Source: Acidimicrobiaceae bacterium (GTDB lineage Bacteria > Actinomycetota > Acidimicrobiia > Acidimicrobiales > Salinilacustritrichaceae). From it: a DNA stretch of 9,839 bases. This document shows, in pieces, positions 1 to 7,064 of the stretch. Each line of letters begins with the position of its first letter. Position 1 is the stretch's first letter. A model generated the notes under the pieces. The model had not been told where the DNA came from. It worked only from the letters and a program-made list of their open reading frames with translations, and made no database searches. Both the position numbers and the translations under genes were made by a program. The stretch spans positions 337 through 10,175 of the forward strand of contig DMTU01000142.1 in assembly GCA_003476595.1 (NCBI GenBank), read 5' to 3'.

Positions 1-98
1 CCGCGTTCGACGAGCTCGTCGACACCAGCGTCGAGGAGCGCGTTCAGGTGTCGTCGGGGTTCGCGCTCTTGGTGATCTCGTCCAAGAGCGCGTGCACT
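1..98 (-). CDS. IS3-family transposase OrfB, N-terminal fragment (runs off window)
   Basis: From the slippery site to the window edge the -1 frame relative to orfA has 32 complete codons without a stop. The end of the fragment reads LNALLDAGVDELVER, plausible as the short linker that precedes the OrfB HTH_21 and rve integrase domains in this family. No ATG, GTG or TTG codon occurs in this frame here. The only near-start is a CTG overlapping the orfA stop, so OrfB is most likely made only as an OrfAB fusion by frameshifting. The DDE catalytic residues lie outside the window, so activity cannot be judged. Confidence 0.55.
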
Positions 99-556
99 TT
101 TCCCTGGACCTCGATGATCACTTCGGCCTGGGCGAGCTTGAGGCGCAGCCGTTCGTTCTCGGCCTTCAACTTGGCCACTTCACTCAGGCTCGGGCCGCCG
201 CGGCCCTGGTCAGATCGTCCCATCGCGGCCTTCAGTAGACCCTGGCGGTGCTGGCGACGCCAGTCCGTGATCAGGCCTGAGTACAGGCCCTCACGACGCA
301 GGATCGCTCCCTTCTCACCGGTCTCGGAACAGGCGTCGTACTCGGCCAGGATCGCCAACTTGTACTCGGGACTGAACGACCGTCGGACGCCGCTCTTGTG
401 GTAGTTCGGTCGGCCCGAGCCGTCGCTGGCGGTGCCGTCGTCGACGTGCCAGTCATCGGCCTTGTAGATCGCTGCTCGCTTCGATGGGCCGGGACGGCGG
501 CGCCGGTCAGGACCAGCGGGCCCATCGGAGCCGTTCAACGTTGCGGGGTTGGTCAT
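44..556 (-). CDS. IS3-family transposase OrfA
   Basis: This 170-residue protein is the DNA-binding OrfA subunit of an IS3-type transposase, which recognises the terminal repeats and works with OrfB as the OrfAB fusion. Residues 58-105 form the helix-turn-helix (RRSFSPEYKLAILAEY, then REGLYSGLITDWRRQ). Residues 124-158 form a leucine-zipper-like coiled coil with heptad positions V127, L130, N134, L137, L141, A144 and I148, usual for multimerisation of OrfA and OrfAB. The first 57 residues are a basic, low-complexity extension, making the protein longer than the roughly 100 residues common in the family. The ATG at 556 is preceded by AAGGA about nine bases upstream. The reading frame is intact. 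The frame ends at TGA (46-44), while the -1 frame stays open through this point, as expected for programmed frameshifting. Confidence 0.88.
   Translation of the reverse strand: MTNPATLNGSDGPAGPDRRRRPGPSKRAAIYKADDWHVDDGTASDGSGRPNYHKSGVRRSFSPEYKLAILAEYDACSETGEKGAILRREGLYSGLITDWRRQHRQGLLKAAMGRSDQGRGGPSLSEVAKLKAENERLRLKLAQAEVIIEVQGKVHALLDEITKSANPDDT
98..104 (-). promoter_or_regulatory. Programmed -1 frameshift heptamer GGGAAAA in orfA
   Basis: Read on the minus strand, the sequence is G GGA AAA G in the orfA frame (Q151-G152-K153), which matches the canonical X XXY YYZ slippery heptamer. After a -1 slip the reading continues as GGG AAA AGT and stays open to the window edge in the orfB frame. In the 0 frame, orfA ends 54 bases downstream at TGA. 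Programmed -1 frameshifting to produce OrfAB is established for IS3 elements; use of this exact site is inferred. I did not identify a downstream stimulatory stem-loop with confidence. Confidence 0.7.
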
Positions 557-602
557 CGTGGTTCATCCTTCGTCGCCCTCTTGCACAGAGTGGGGATGCG
601 AA

Positions 603-626
603 GGTGTCTCACTGTTCACGGACACA
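603..626 (-). repeat. Candidate IS terminal inverted repeat
   Basis: On the minus strand the segment begins TGTGTCCGTGAACAGTGAGA and ends ACACC. It starts with the TG expected at IS3 ends and lies 47 bases upstream of the orfA start, the right place for the orfA-proximal end. It also contains an internal dyad (GTGTC at 604-608 and GACAC at 621-625, 12-base loop). The partner repeat is beyond the window, so this rests on position and the TG terminus only. Confidence 0.33.
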
Positions 627-673
627 GAGGGAGATCGACTCGGGGTCGGAACGGTCGCTCCGACCGCCGTCCA

Positions 674-781
674 TGGTCGACCACCCACGCGTGGCGTCAG
701 CCGGAATCCCCGCTCCCACCTGACCGGGTCGAGCATGCACCCTTCGACCGGCTCGACCCTTGTCCACCCCTAGGCGTGGAC
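674..781. repeat. Cluster of dyad symmetries upstream of secreted-protein gene
   Basis: The 220-base non-coding stretch 627-846 shows four dyads within 108 bases. Two perfect 10-bp palindromes, TGGTCGACCA (674-683) and CCACGCGTGG (685-694), are one base apart. A 9-bp inverted repeat, GGGTCGAGC (726-734) and GCTCGACCC (751-759), has a 16-base loop. A 20-bp palindrome (762-781) has arms GTCCAC and GTGGAC around CCTAGG, with one mismatched pair. They could be operator sites or RNA hairpins. Individually such dyads are not rare in GC-rich DNA. I found no convincing -35/-10 pair in this stretch and no gene on either strand. Confidence 0.4.
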
Positions 782-846
782 GCGAACTGGTGCTACCCCG
801 GAACCGAGCGCCTCCGTGGGGGAGGGCGCCGGTCAGAGGAGTTCCG

Positions 847-1200
847 ATGCGGAAGCTTGTCGTTGCGGCCTTGCTCGTCGCCGCCGTCGTCGCAGGTGGA
901 GGTTCCATGGCAGCGGCCGGAGAATGGAACCCCGGGAGGGGGTACATCTTCTCGCCGCCGAGCGATGCCGCCGGTGAGCACTCCAAGGTGCACGTGCACC
1001 CGAACACCGACGATGCAGTCGGGCCTGCGGCGTCGGAGTGCTCGTTCAGCGGACGAGACGACCCCGATCCCGAGGACGACGGGCTCTGGGCCAACACGCC
1101 GGCGAAGGGCAAGGTCCAATCTCCGGGGCAGGCGAACATCGCCTTCGGCGGTCCGCCGCTCGCCGGTGTCGGCTGCGGTCCGCATGGCGCAACGGGCTGA
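847..1200 (+). CDS. Small secreted protein of unknown function
   Basis: This 117-residue protein has a clear Sec signal peptide: basic MRK, a hydrophobic stretch from residue 4 to about 17, and a likely cleavage after AAA at residues 22-24. The mature part is about 93 residues, polar, and rich in Gly, Pro and Asp. It has two cysteines (C65, C110) that could form one disulfide, an acidic DDPDPEDD run at 71-78, and a His-containing KVHVHP segment at 47-52. I do not recognise a domain. The ATG at 847 is chosen over an in-frame upstream start at 760 because AGAGGAG lies 5 bases before it and because the signal peptide begins exactly there. It stands alone between an IS end and the convergent guaB, with no operon partner. 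Confidence 0.72.
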   Translation: MRKLVVAALLVAAVVAGGGSMAAAGEWNPGRGYIFSPPSDAAGEHSKVHVHPNTDDAVGPAASECSFSGRDDPDPEDDGLWANTPAKGKVQSPGQANIAFGGPPLAGVGCGPHGATG

Positions 1201-1243
1201 ACGGAGCGGTCCGGCGGCGTCCGCGATGTCAGCACTGCCAGTT

Positions 1244-1260
1244 CGGGGGAGCGACCCCCG
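1244..1260. terminator. GC-rich hairpin between convergent genes
   Basis: CGGGGG (1244-1249) and CCCCCG (1255-1260) form a 6-bp stem with a 5-base loop. It lies in the 71-bp gap between the stop of the secreted-protein gene and the stop of guaB, where a bidirectional terminator would be expected. It has no U-tract on either side, so a classical intrinsic terminator is not demonstrated. Tract-less hairpins are often proposed as terminators in high-GC actinobacteria. Confidence 0.4.
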
Positions 1261-1271
1261 GTTCGGCGGGC

Positions 1272-2852
<1,581 letters not shown>

Positions 2853-2853
2853 C

Positions 2854-2859
2854 TACCGT
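2854..2859 (+). promoter_or_regulatory. -10 box of the PLP decarboxylase gene
   Basis: TACCGT lies eight bases before the ATG at 2868, predicting a transcript with a leader of about 2 bases or none. The -35 region is unremarkable. With the guaB box it makes a compact divergent promoter in a 63-bp gap, the two -10 boxes being about 37 bp apart, so RNA polymerase binding on the two sides may compete. Confidence 0.45.
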
Positions 2860-2867
2860 CGCCGCCG

Positions 2868-4289
2868 ATGACCGGCGAGCACATGAGCCCCGACGAGTTC
2901 CGGCGCCTCGGCCACGAGTACGTGGACTGGGTCGCCTCCTACTGGGAGCGGGTGGGGGAGCTGCCGGTGCAGTCCACCGTCGCCCCCGGCGAGGTGTTCG
3001 CCTCCCTGCCGGCCAACCCGCCGGCGACGGGCGCCGACGACCTCGCGGGCGTGCTCGCCGACGTGGACGAGCTCATCCTCCCCGGCCTCACCCACTGGCA
3101 GCACCCGTCGTTCTTCGCCTTCTTCCCGGCCAACACGTCCGGACCGGGGGTGCTCGCCGACCTGCTCTCCTCGGGCCTCGGCGTCAACGGCATGAACTGG
3201 GCGACGAGCCCGGCGTGCACCGAGGTCGAGATGCGCATGCTCGACTGGTTCGTCGAGCTGCTCGGCCTCCCCGACCACCTCCGCCACGACCACGAGGGCC
3301 CCGGCGGTGGCGTGCTGCAGGACTCCGCCTCCTCCGCCACCCTCGTCGCGCTGCTCGCCGCCCGGAAGCGGGTCACCGACGGGGGCGACCTCTCCCGGTT
3401 GCGGGCCTACACGTCCGAGCACGCCCACTCGTCGGTGGTGAAGGGCGCCCGGGTGGCGGGGCTGGCCGACGAGCAGGTGCGCCTCGTCCCCGCCGACGCC
3501 ACCCACGCCATGCGGGCCGACGCCCTCGCCGAGGCGATCGAGGCCGACGTGGCCGCCGGCCTGGTCCCGTTCTTCTGCTGCGCCACCGCCGGCACCACGT
3601 CGTCGATGGCGTTCGACCCGGTGCCCGACATCGCCGACATCTGCGCCGCCGCGGGCATCTGGTGCCACGTCGACGCGGCCATGGCGGGGTCCGCGGCGGT
3701 GTGCCCCGAGCTGCGCTGGGTGACCGACGGCGCCGACCGGGTCGACTCCTGGTCGTTCAACCCGCACAAGTGGCTCTTCACCACCTTCGACTGCACCTGC
3801 CTGTGGTTCCGCGATGCCCGCCCGGTGGTCGACGCGCTGTCGATCACGCCGGTGTACCTGCGCAACGAGCAGAGCGACTCGGGTGCGGTCGTGGACTTCC
3901 GGGACTGGCAGGTCCCGCTCGGCCGCCGCTTCCGGGCGTTGAAGCCGTGGCTGGTGATGCGCCACTACGGGGCCGACGGCCTCGCCCGCCACATCCGTGA
4001 GCACGTGCGGCTCGGCCGGCTGGTGGCGGACCGCGTGCTGGACGACCCCCGGTTCGAGCTGGCGGCGCCGCCGGCACTGAACCTCGTGGTGCTGCGCTGC
4101 ACCGGCGACGACGCCGATGTCCGGACGAGCGCGCTGCTCGAGGCGGTCAACGCCAGCGGCGAGGCGCTGCTCACCCCGACCGTGCTCGACGGGCGCCCCG
4201 CCATCCGGATCTGCGTGGGTCAGACGTGGACCGACGAGGCCCACGTCGACGCGCTCTGGGCGTTGCTCGAGCGGCTGCTCAGCAGCTGA
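2868..4289 (+). CDS. Group II PLP-dependent decarboxylase, aromatic-L-amino-acid type
   Basis: This 473-residue cytosolic enzyme belongs to fold-type I PLP decarboxylases (Pyridoxal_deC). It removes CO2 from an L-amino acid, probably aromatic, to give the amine. Family landmarks occur in order: THWQHPSFFAFFPA (75-88), WATSPACTEVE (111-121), SASSATL (153-159), His187 in AHSSV (stacks on the PLP ring), Asp269 in HVDAAMAGS (pairs with the pyridine nitrogen), and the Schiff-base Lys301 in NPHKW. Tyr330 lies 29 residues after the lysine, where the catalytic-loop tyrosine of animal DOPA decarboxylase sits. Its retention favours decarboxylation over the aldehyde-synthase reaction of Tyr-to-Phe variants. 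The usual DAAYAG tyrosine is Met272 here. ATG 2868 is preferred to the in-frame ATG at 2883 because of the nearby -10 box. The exact substrate (DOPA, tyrosine, tryptophan or phenylalanine) cannot be read from sequence. Confidence 0.88.
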   Translation: MTGEHMSPDEFRRLGHEYVDWVASYWERVGELPVQSTVAPGEVFASLPANPPATGADDLAGVLADVDELILPGLTHWQHPSFFAFFPANTSGPGVLADLLSSGLGVNGMNWATSPACTEVEMRMLDWFVELLGLPDHLRHDHEGPGGGVLQDSASSATLVALLAARKRVTDGGDLSRLRAYTSEHAHSSVVKGARVAGLADEQVRLVPADATHAMRADALAEAIEADVAAGLVPFFCCATAGTTSSMAFDPVPDIADICAAAGIWCHVDAAMAGSAAVCPELRWVTDGADRVDSWSFNPHKWLFTTFDCTCLWFRDARPVVDALSITPVYLRNEQSDSGAVVDFRDWQVPLGRRFRALKPWLVMRHYGADGLARHIREHVRLGRLVADRVLDDPRFELAAPPALNLVVLRCTGDDADVRTSALLEAVNASGEALLTPTVLDGRPAIRICVGQTWTDEAHVDALWALLERLLSS

Positions 4290-4818
4290 TGGTGAACGTC
4301 ACCGCGATCTCGGAGCCGTCGTCGAAGCTCATGAGCGGGAAGTCCGTCGCAGACACGACGTTGCCGTCGATCGAGACGGTCCCCTCGGCGTCGCTGCCCG
4401 AGTAGCCCACCGACTCGCCGAGGGCACCGACGTCGACGGACACGTCGTCCCCGGCGAACTGGCTGTCCTCGCTGTAGCGGGTGAAGTCGATGCGCACCTC
4501 CTCGCCGGCGGCGTCGGTGCCCTGCGCCTGCGCCGTGGCCAGGATCGACCCACCGCCGCCAGCGGAGGGCTGCTCCTCGAGGAAGCAGAGACCGGGACCG
4601 AGCTCGATCTCCTCGCCGTCGAGCACCAGCATCCCGCCCCCGCCGCCCGGCGCGGCCGCCTCGTTGTCCGCCTCCGGCTCCGCGTCGTCGGAACCGACGT
4701 CCTCGACGGCTCCCACGTCCACGTCGTCCACGGCGGCGTCGTCGTCGCCGCAACCGGCGAGCAGCAGCAGGCTGCTCACCCCCATCGCGACCACACGTCG
4801 CGTCCTGCCTGCCCCCAT
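4279..4818 (-). CDS. Secreted lipoprotein of unknown function
   Basis: The 179-residue product has a lipoprotein signal peptide: basic GRTRR (4-8), hydrophobic core, and lipobox L20-A21-G22-C23, so Cys23 should be lipid-modified and the protein held at the outer face of the membrane. An Asp/Glu-rich linker and a Gly run (about 24-64) lead into a beta-rich domain with alternating polar and hydrophobic stretches. Two mature cysteines, one in GPGLC and one as the very last residue (TISC), could form a disulfide. The plan resembles LpqH-like (19-kDa) actinobacterial lipoproteins, but this is a likeness of architecture, not a demonstrated homology. The ATG at 4818 fits the signal peptide and has GAGAGGGG upstream. 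An in-frame ATG at 4953 would bury the signal and lie inside the neighbouring hydrolase. The 3' end overlaps the decarboxylase by 11 bp, tail to tail. Confidence 0.8.
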   Translation of the reverse strand: MGAGRTRRVVAMGVSSLLLLAGCGDDDAAVDDVDVGAVEDVGSDDAEPEADNEAAAPGGGGGMLVLDGEEIELGPGLCFLEEQPSAGGGGSILATAQAQGTDAAGEEVRIDFTRYSEDSQFAGDDVSVDVGALGESVGYSGSDAEGTVSIDGNVVSATDFPLMSFDDGSEIAVTFTISC

Positions 4819-4849
4819 GTCGCCTGCCCCTCTCGCTCGCCTCCCCGGG

Positions 4850-4855
4850 ACGGTA
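4850..4855 (-). promoter_or_regulatory. Candidate -10 box of the lipoprotein gene
   Basis: TACCGT on the minus strand predicts a transcript start near 4843 and a leader of about 25 bases that includes the GAGAGGGG ribosome site. It repeats the same hexamer seen before the decarboxylase. No good -35 is visible. Confidence 0.35.
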
Positions 4856-4909
4856 CGCCTGATCCCGACCGGCTGCAGCGCTGGTGCGGTCGCTGCCACA
4901 CTGCGTGGC

Positions 4910-5866
4910 GTGAGCCCCGACGACGCCGACCTGGACCCCGACCGGTTCGCCATCCACCACTTCGAGGGTCGGGGCTTCCGCCAGGCCTACGTGCGGGAGA
5001 ACCCCGGCGGCGTGCCGCTGCTGTGCGTGCACGGGTGGCCCGAGACGAAGCGGATCTGGTGGCGGGTCATCGAGCCGCTGGCCGCGGCCGGCTTCGAGGT
5101 GATCGTCCCGGACCTGCGGGGCTTCGGCGACTCCGACGTGGCGCCGGACGGCTTCCACGACGTGGCCAGCCACAGCCGCGACCTGCACGCGCTGGTCACC
5201 GCGCCGGAGGGCGAGGGGGGCCTGGGTCACCAGCGCGTGGTGCTGTGCGGCGGCGACCTCGGCGGGCCGGTGATCCAGGACCTGGCGCTGCGCTTCCCCG
5301 AGGTCGTCGAGCGCATGGTGCTGTTCAACTCGCCGCTGCCCTACGACAAGGAGGCGATGGCCGGGATGGACACCCGGCCCCGCGCCGGCGCCGCCGACTA
5401 CTTCCTGCGCCAGGGCACCGACCCCGACGGCCTCGCGGCCGAGCTCGACACGCCCGAGCAGCGGCGCTCCTACATCGCCACCTTCTACACGTCGCGCTTC
5501 TGGGCCCACCCCGGCGCCTTCACCAGCGGCCAGCTGCCCGGGGGACCAGCCGTGGACTTCCACACCGAGCCCTTCGCCGACGGGGCCAAGCTACGGGCGT
5601 CGTTCGGCGGGTACGAGTCCGCGTTCTCGGAGGCGGCTCGCTCGGAGCCGGCCCTGCTGGCCCGCAACCCCGACGTCGAGACCCTGCTGCTCTTCGGGAC
5701 GAGCGACCACGTGCTCTACCCGGCCTTCGACCAGATGGCGGCGGTGACCTTCCCCGACCACGTGGGCCCGTTCCTGCTGCGCGACTGCGGCCACTTCGTG
5801 CCGTGGGAGGCGCCGCACCAGCTGGTGTCGGCCACCCGGGCGTTCTGCCGCGATCTGCTGGCCTGA
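4910..5866 (+). CDS. Alpha/beta hydrolase, epoxide-hydrolase-like
   Basis: The 318-residue protein has the full alpha/beta-hydrolase set with an aspartate nucleophile, as in epoxide hydrolases and haloalkane or haloacetate dehalogenases. HGWPE (41-45) is the oxyanion-hole loop. Asp116 in CGGDLGG is the nucleophile, where serine would indicate an esterase. Asp266 in GTSDHV and His295 in CGHFVPWE complete the triad. The cap region (about 140-240) contains Tyr165, Tyr188 and Tyr193; paired cap tyrosines activate the epoxide in that family, though which ones act here is not clear. Epoxide hydrolase is favoured over dehalogenase by the HGWPE and SYIATFYTSRFW cap style, but GGDLGG differs from the common G-H-D-W-G nucleophile elbow. 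The GTG at 4910 is the only good start that avoids running into the divergent lipoprotein. It has no Shine-Dalgarno, and an inverted repeat (GCCAC-N5-GTGGC, 4895-4909) abuts it. Confidence 0.85.
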   Translation: MSPDDADLDPDRFAIHHFEGRGFRQAYVRENPGGVPLLCVHGWPETKRIWWRVIEPLAAAGFEVIVPDLRGFGDSDVAPDGFHDVASHSRDLHALVTAPEGEGGLGHQRVVLCGGDLGGPVIQDLALRFPEVVERMVLFNSPLPYDKEAMAGMDTRPRAGAADYFLRQGTDPDGLAAELDTPEQRRSYIATFYTSRFWAHPGAFTSGQLPGGPAVDFHTEPFADGAKLRASFGGYESAFSEAARSEPALLARNPDVETLLLFGTSDHVLYPAFDQMAAVTFPDHVGPFLLRDCGHFVPWEAPHQLVSATRAFCRDLLA

Positions 5867-5879
5867 GAGGCCACCTCAC

Positions 5880-5885
5880 TACACT
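5880..5885 (+). promoter_or_regulatory. Candidate -10 box for guaB3-guaA
   Basis: TACACT in the 58-bp gap after the hydrolase predicts a start near 5892 and a leader of about 33 bases that includes the ribosome site. The -35 region lies inside the hydrolase 3' end and is not consensus-like. The guaB3-guaA pair could instead be transcribed by read-through from the hydrolase gene. Confidence 0.38.
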
Positions 5886-5918
5886 CGCCCCTTTCCCTGA
5901 AACCGCCGACAAGGGGCG
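5886..5918 (+). promoter_or_regulatory. Inverted repeat enclosing the guaB3 ribosome site
   Basis: CGCCCCTT (5886-5893) and AAGGGGCG (5911-5918) are a perfect 8-bp inverted repeat with a 17-base loop. The right arm contains AAGGGG (5911-5916), the apparent Shine-Dalgarno of guaB3, 8 bases before its GTG. In a transcript reading through from the hydrolase gene the stem would hide the ribosome site. A transcript starting near 5892 would lack most of the left arm. The repeat is seen; the regulatory role is inferred. Confidence 0.42.
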
Positions 5919-5924
5919 CACCAC

Positions 5925-7064
5925 GTGGGTGAGATCGAGATCGGGCTCGGCAAGGCCGGCCGTCGTGGGTACGGGCTCGACGAGCTGACCATCGTGCCGA
6001 GCCGCCGGACGCGCGACGCCGAGCTGGTCGACCTGTCCTGGGAGCTGCAGGGGTACCGCTTCGAGCTGCCCGTGCTGGCCGCCCCGTGCGACTCCGTCGT
6101 CAGCCCGACCAACGCCGCCGGCTTCGACGAGCTGGGCGGCCTCGCCGTGCTGGACCTCGAGGGCCTCTGGACCCGCTACGCCGACCCGGCCGCGGCCTTC
6201 GACGAGATCGCCGACCTCCCCGACGACACCGCCTCGGCTCGGCTCCGCGAGCTCTACCAGCAGCCGGTGGACCCCGATCTCGTCGTCGAGCGCATCCGCG
6301 CCGTGCGGGCGTCGGGCGCGGTGGCGGCCGGTTCGGTCACCCCGCAGCGCATCGAGGCCCTGCTGCCCCGCCTGGTCGAGGCCGAGCTCGACATGCTCGT
6401 GATCCGCTCCACGGTGCTGTCCGCCGAGCACGTCACCAAGACCTCGGCCGACGGCGGTGAGCCGCTCAACCTCAAGACCTTCATCCGCCAGCTCGACGTG
6501 CCGGTGCTGGTCGGCTCCTGCACCAGCTACCAGGCCGCCCTGCACCTGATGCGCACCGGCGCCGCCGCCGTCCTCGTCGGCGTCGGCACCACGGTCGACG
6601 CCACCACGGCGGACACGTTCGGCGTCGGCGTCCCCCTGGCCACGGCCATCGCGGATGCCCGTGCCGCCCGCATGCGCCACCTCGACGAGACGGGCGTCTA
6701 CGTGCACCTCATCGCCGACGGTGGCATGCACACCGGCGGCGACGTCGCCCGGGCGATCGCCTGCGGCGCCGACGCCGTCATGCTCGGTGCCCCGCTGGCC
6801 GGCGCCACCGACGCGCCGGGCCGCGGTCGCCACTGGGCGCCGGTCGCGGCCCGAGCCGAGGTCCCGCACTCCGCCTGCGTGCGCATCGACCAGCACGGCA
6901 CCCAGCGCGAGGTGCTGGTCGGCCCGTCCGACTCGAGCGACGGCCACCTCGACCTGATGGGGTCGCTGCGCTCGGCCATGGCGCTGTCGGGCTACGAGAG
7001 CCTGAAGGAGTTCCAGAAGGCCGAGCTCATCGTGTCGCCGGGCGACCGTCGGGGTCAGTCGTGA
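5925..7064 (+). CDS. guaB3: GuaB3, CBS-less IMP dehydrogenase-related protein
   Basis: This 379-residue protein belongs to the GuaB3 branch of the IMPDH/GMP reductase family, common in actinobacteria. It opens with the family signature [27 protein letters not shown] (about 4-30) and has the phosphate-site segments LIADGG (262-267) and [14 protein letters not shown] (280-293) and the C-terminal [10 protein letters not shown] (357-366). Unlike GuaB it has no CBS domains. The loop aligned with Gua[10 protein letters not shown] reads [11 protein letters not shown] (219-229), so the catalytic cysteine is absent. The actinobacterial homologues I recall also lack it, which suggests a different activity or a regulatory role. 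Cyanobacterial GuaB3 is reported to have IMPDH activity, but that cannot be assumed here. The start is GTG with AAGGGG 8 bases upstream. The stop overlaps the guaA start, linking expression to GMP synthesis. Confidence 0.93.
   Translation: MGEIEIGLGKAGRRGYGLDELTIVPSRRTRDAELVDLSWELQGYRFELPVLAAPCDSVVSPTNAAGFDELGGLAVLDLEGLWTRYADPAAAFDEIADLPDDTASARLRELYQQPVDPDLVVERIRAVRASGAVAAGSVTPQRIEALLPRLVEAELDMLVIRSTVLSAEHVTKTSADGGEPLNLKTFIRQLDVPVLVGSCTSYQAALHLMRTGAAAVLVGVGTTVDATTADTFGVGVPLATAIADARAARMRHLDETGVYVHLIADGGMHTGGDVARAIACGADAVMLGAPLAGATDAPGRGRHWAPVAARAEVPHSACVRIDQHGTQREVLVGPSDSSDGHLDLMGSLRSAMALSGYESLKEFQKAELIVSPGDRRGQS

Larger units (their letters stand above)
1..626 (-). mobile_element. Partial IS3-family insertion sequence (orfA end)
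   Basis: The stretch carries an IS3-type orfA followed on the minus strand by the opening of orfB in the -1 frame, which is the standard IS3 layout. The element continues beyond position 1, so most of orfB (the DDE integrase domain) and one terminal repeat are outside the window. The outer boundary at about 626 is a guess from a terminal-repeat-like sequence at 603-626. No target duplication can be checked because the other end is missing. The family is well supported; the boundary is not. Confidence 0.6.

Noticed and set aside
760..846. Earlier in-frame start for the small secreted protein
   Set aside because: The upstream residues are Arg/Pro-rich, lack a ribosome site and would displace the signal peptide from the N-terminus.
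4819..4953. N-terminal extension of the lipoprotein to the ATG at 4953
   Set aside because: It would place 45 residues before the signal peptide and overlap the divergent hydrolase; the ATG at 4818 has a ribosome site and gives a standard lipoprotein signal.
4220..5563. 447-codon minus-strand open frame
   Set aside because: It is a shadow of the hydrolase and lipoprotein region with Arg/Gly-rich composition and no recognisable domain.
5867..5924. Purine riboswitch ahead of guaB3-guaA
   Set aside because: The 58-bp gap is too short for known purine or PRPP riboswitch folds, and no conserved aptamer core is visible; only the simple inverted repeat is reported.
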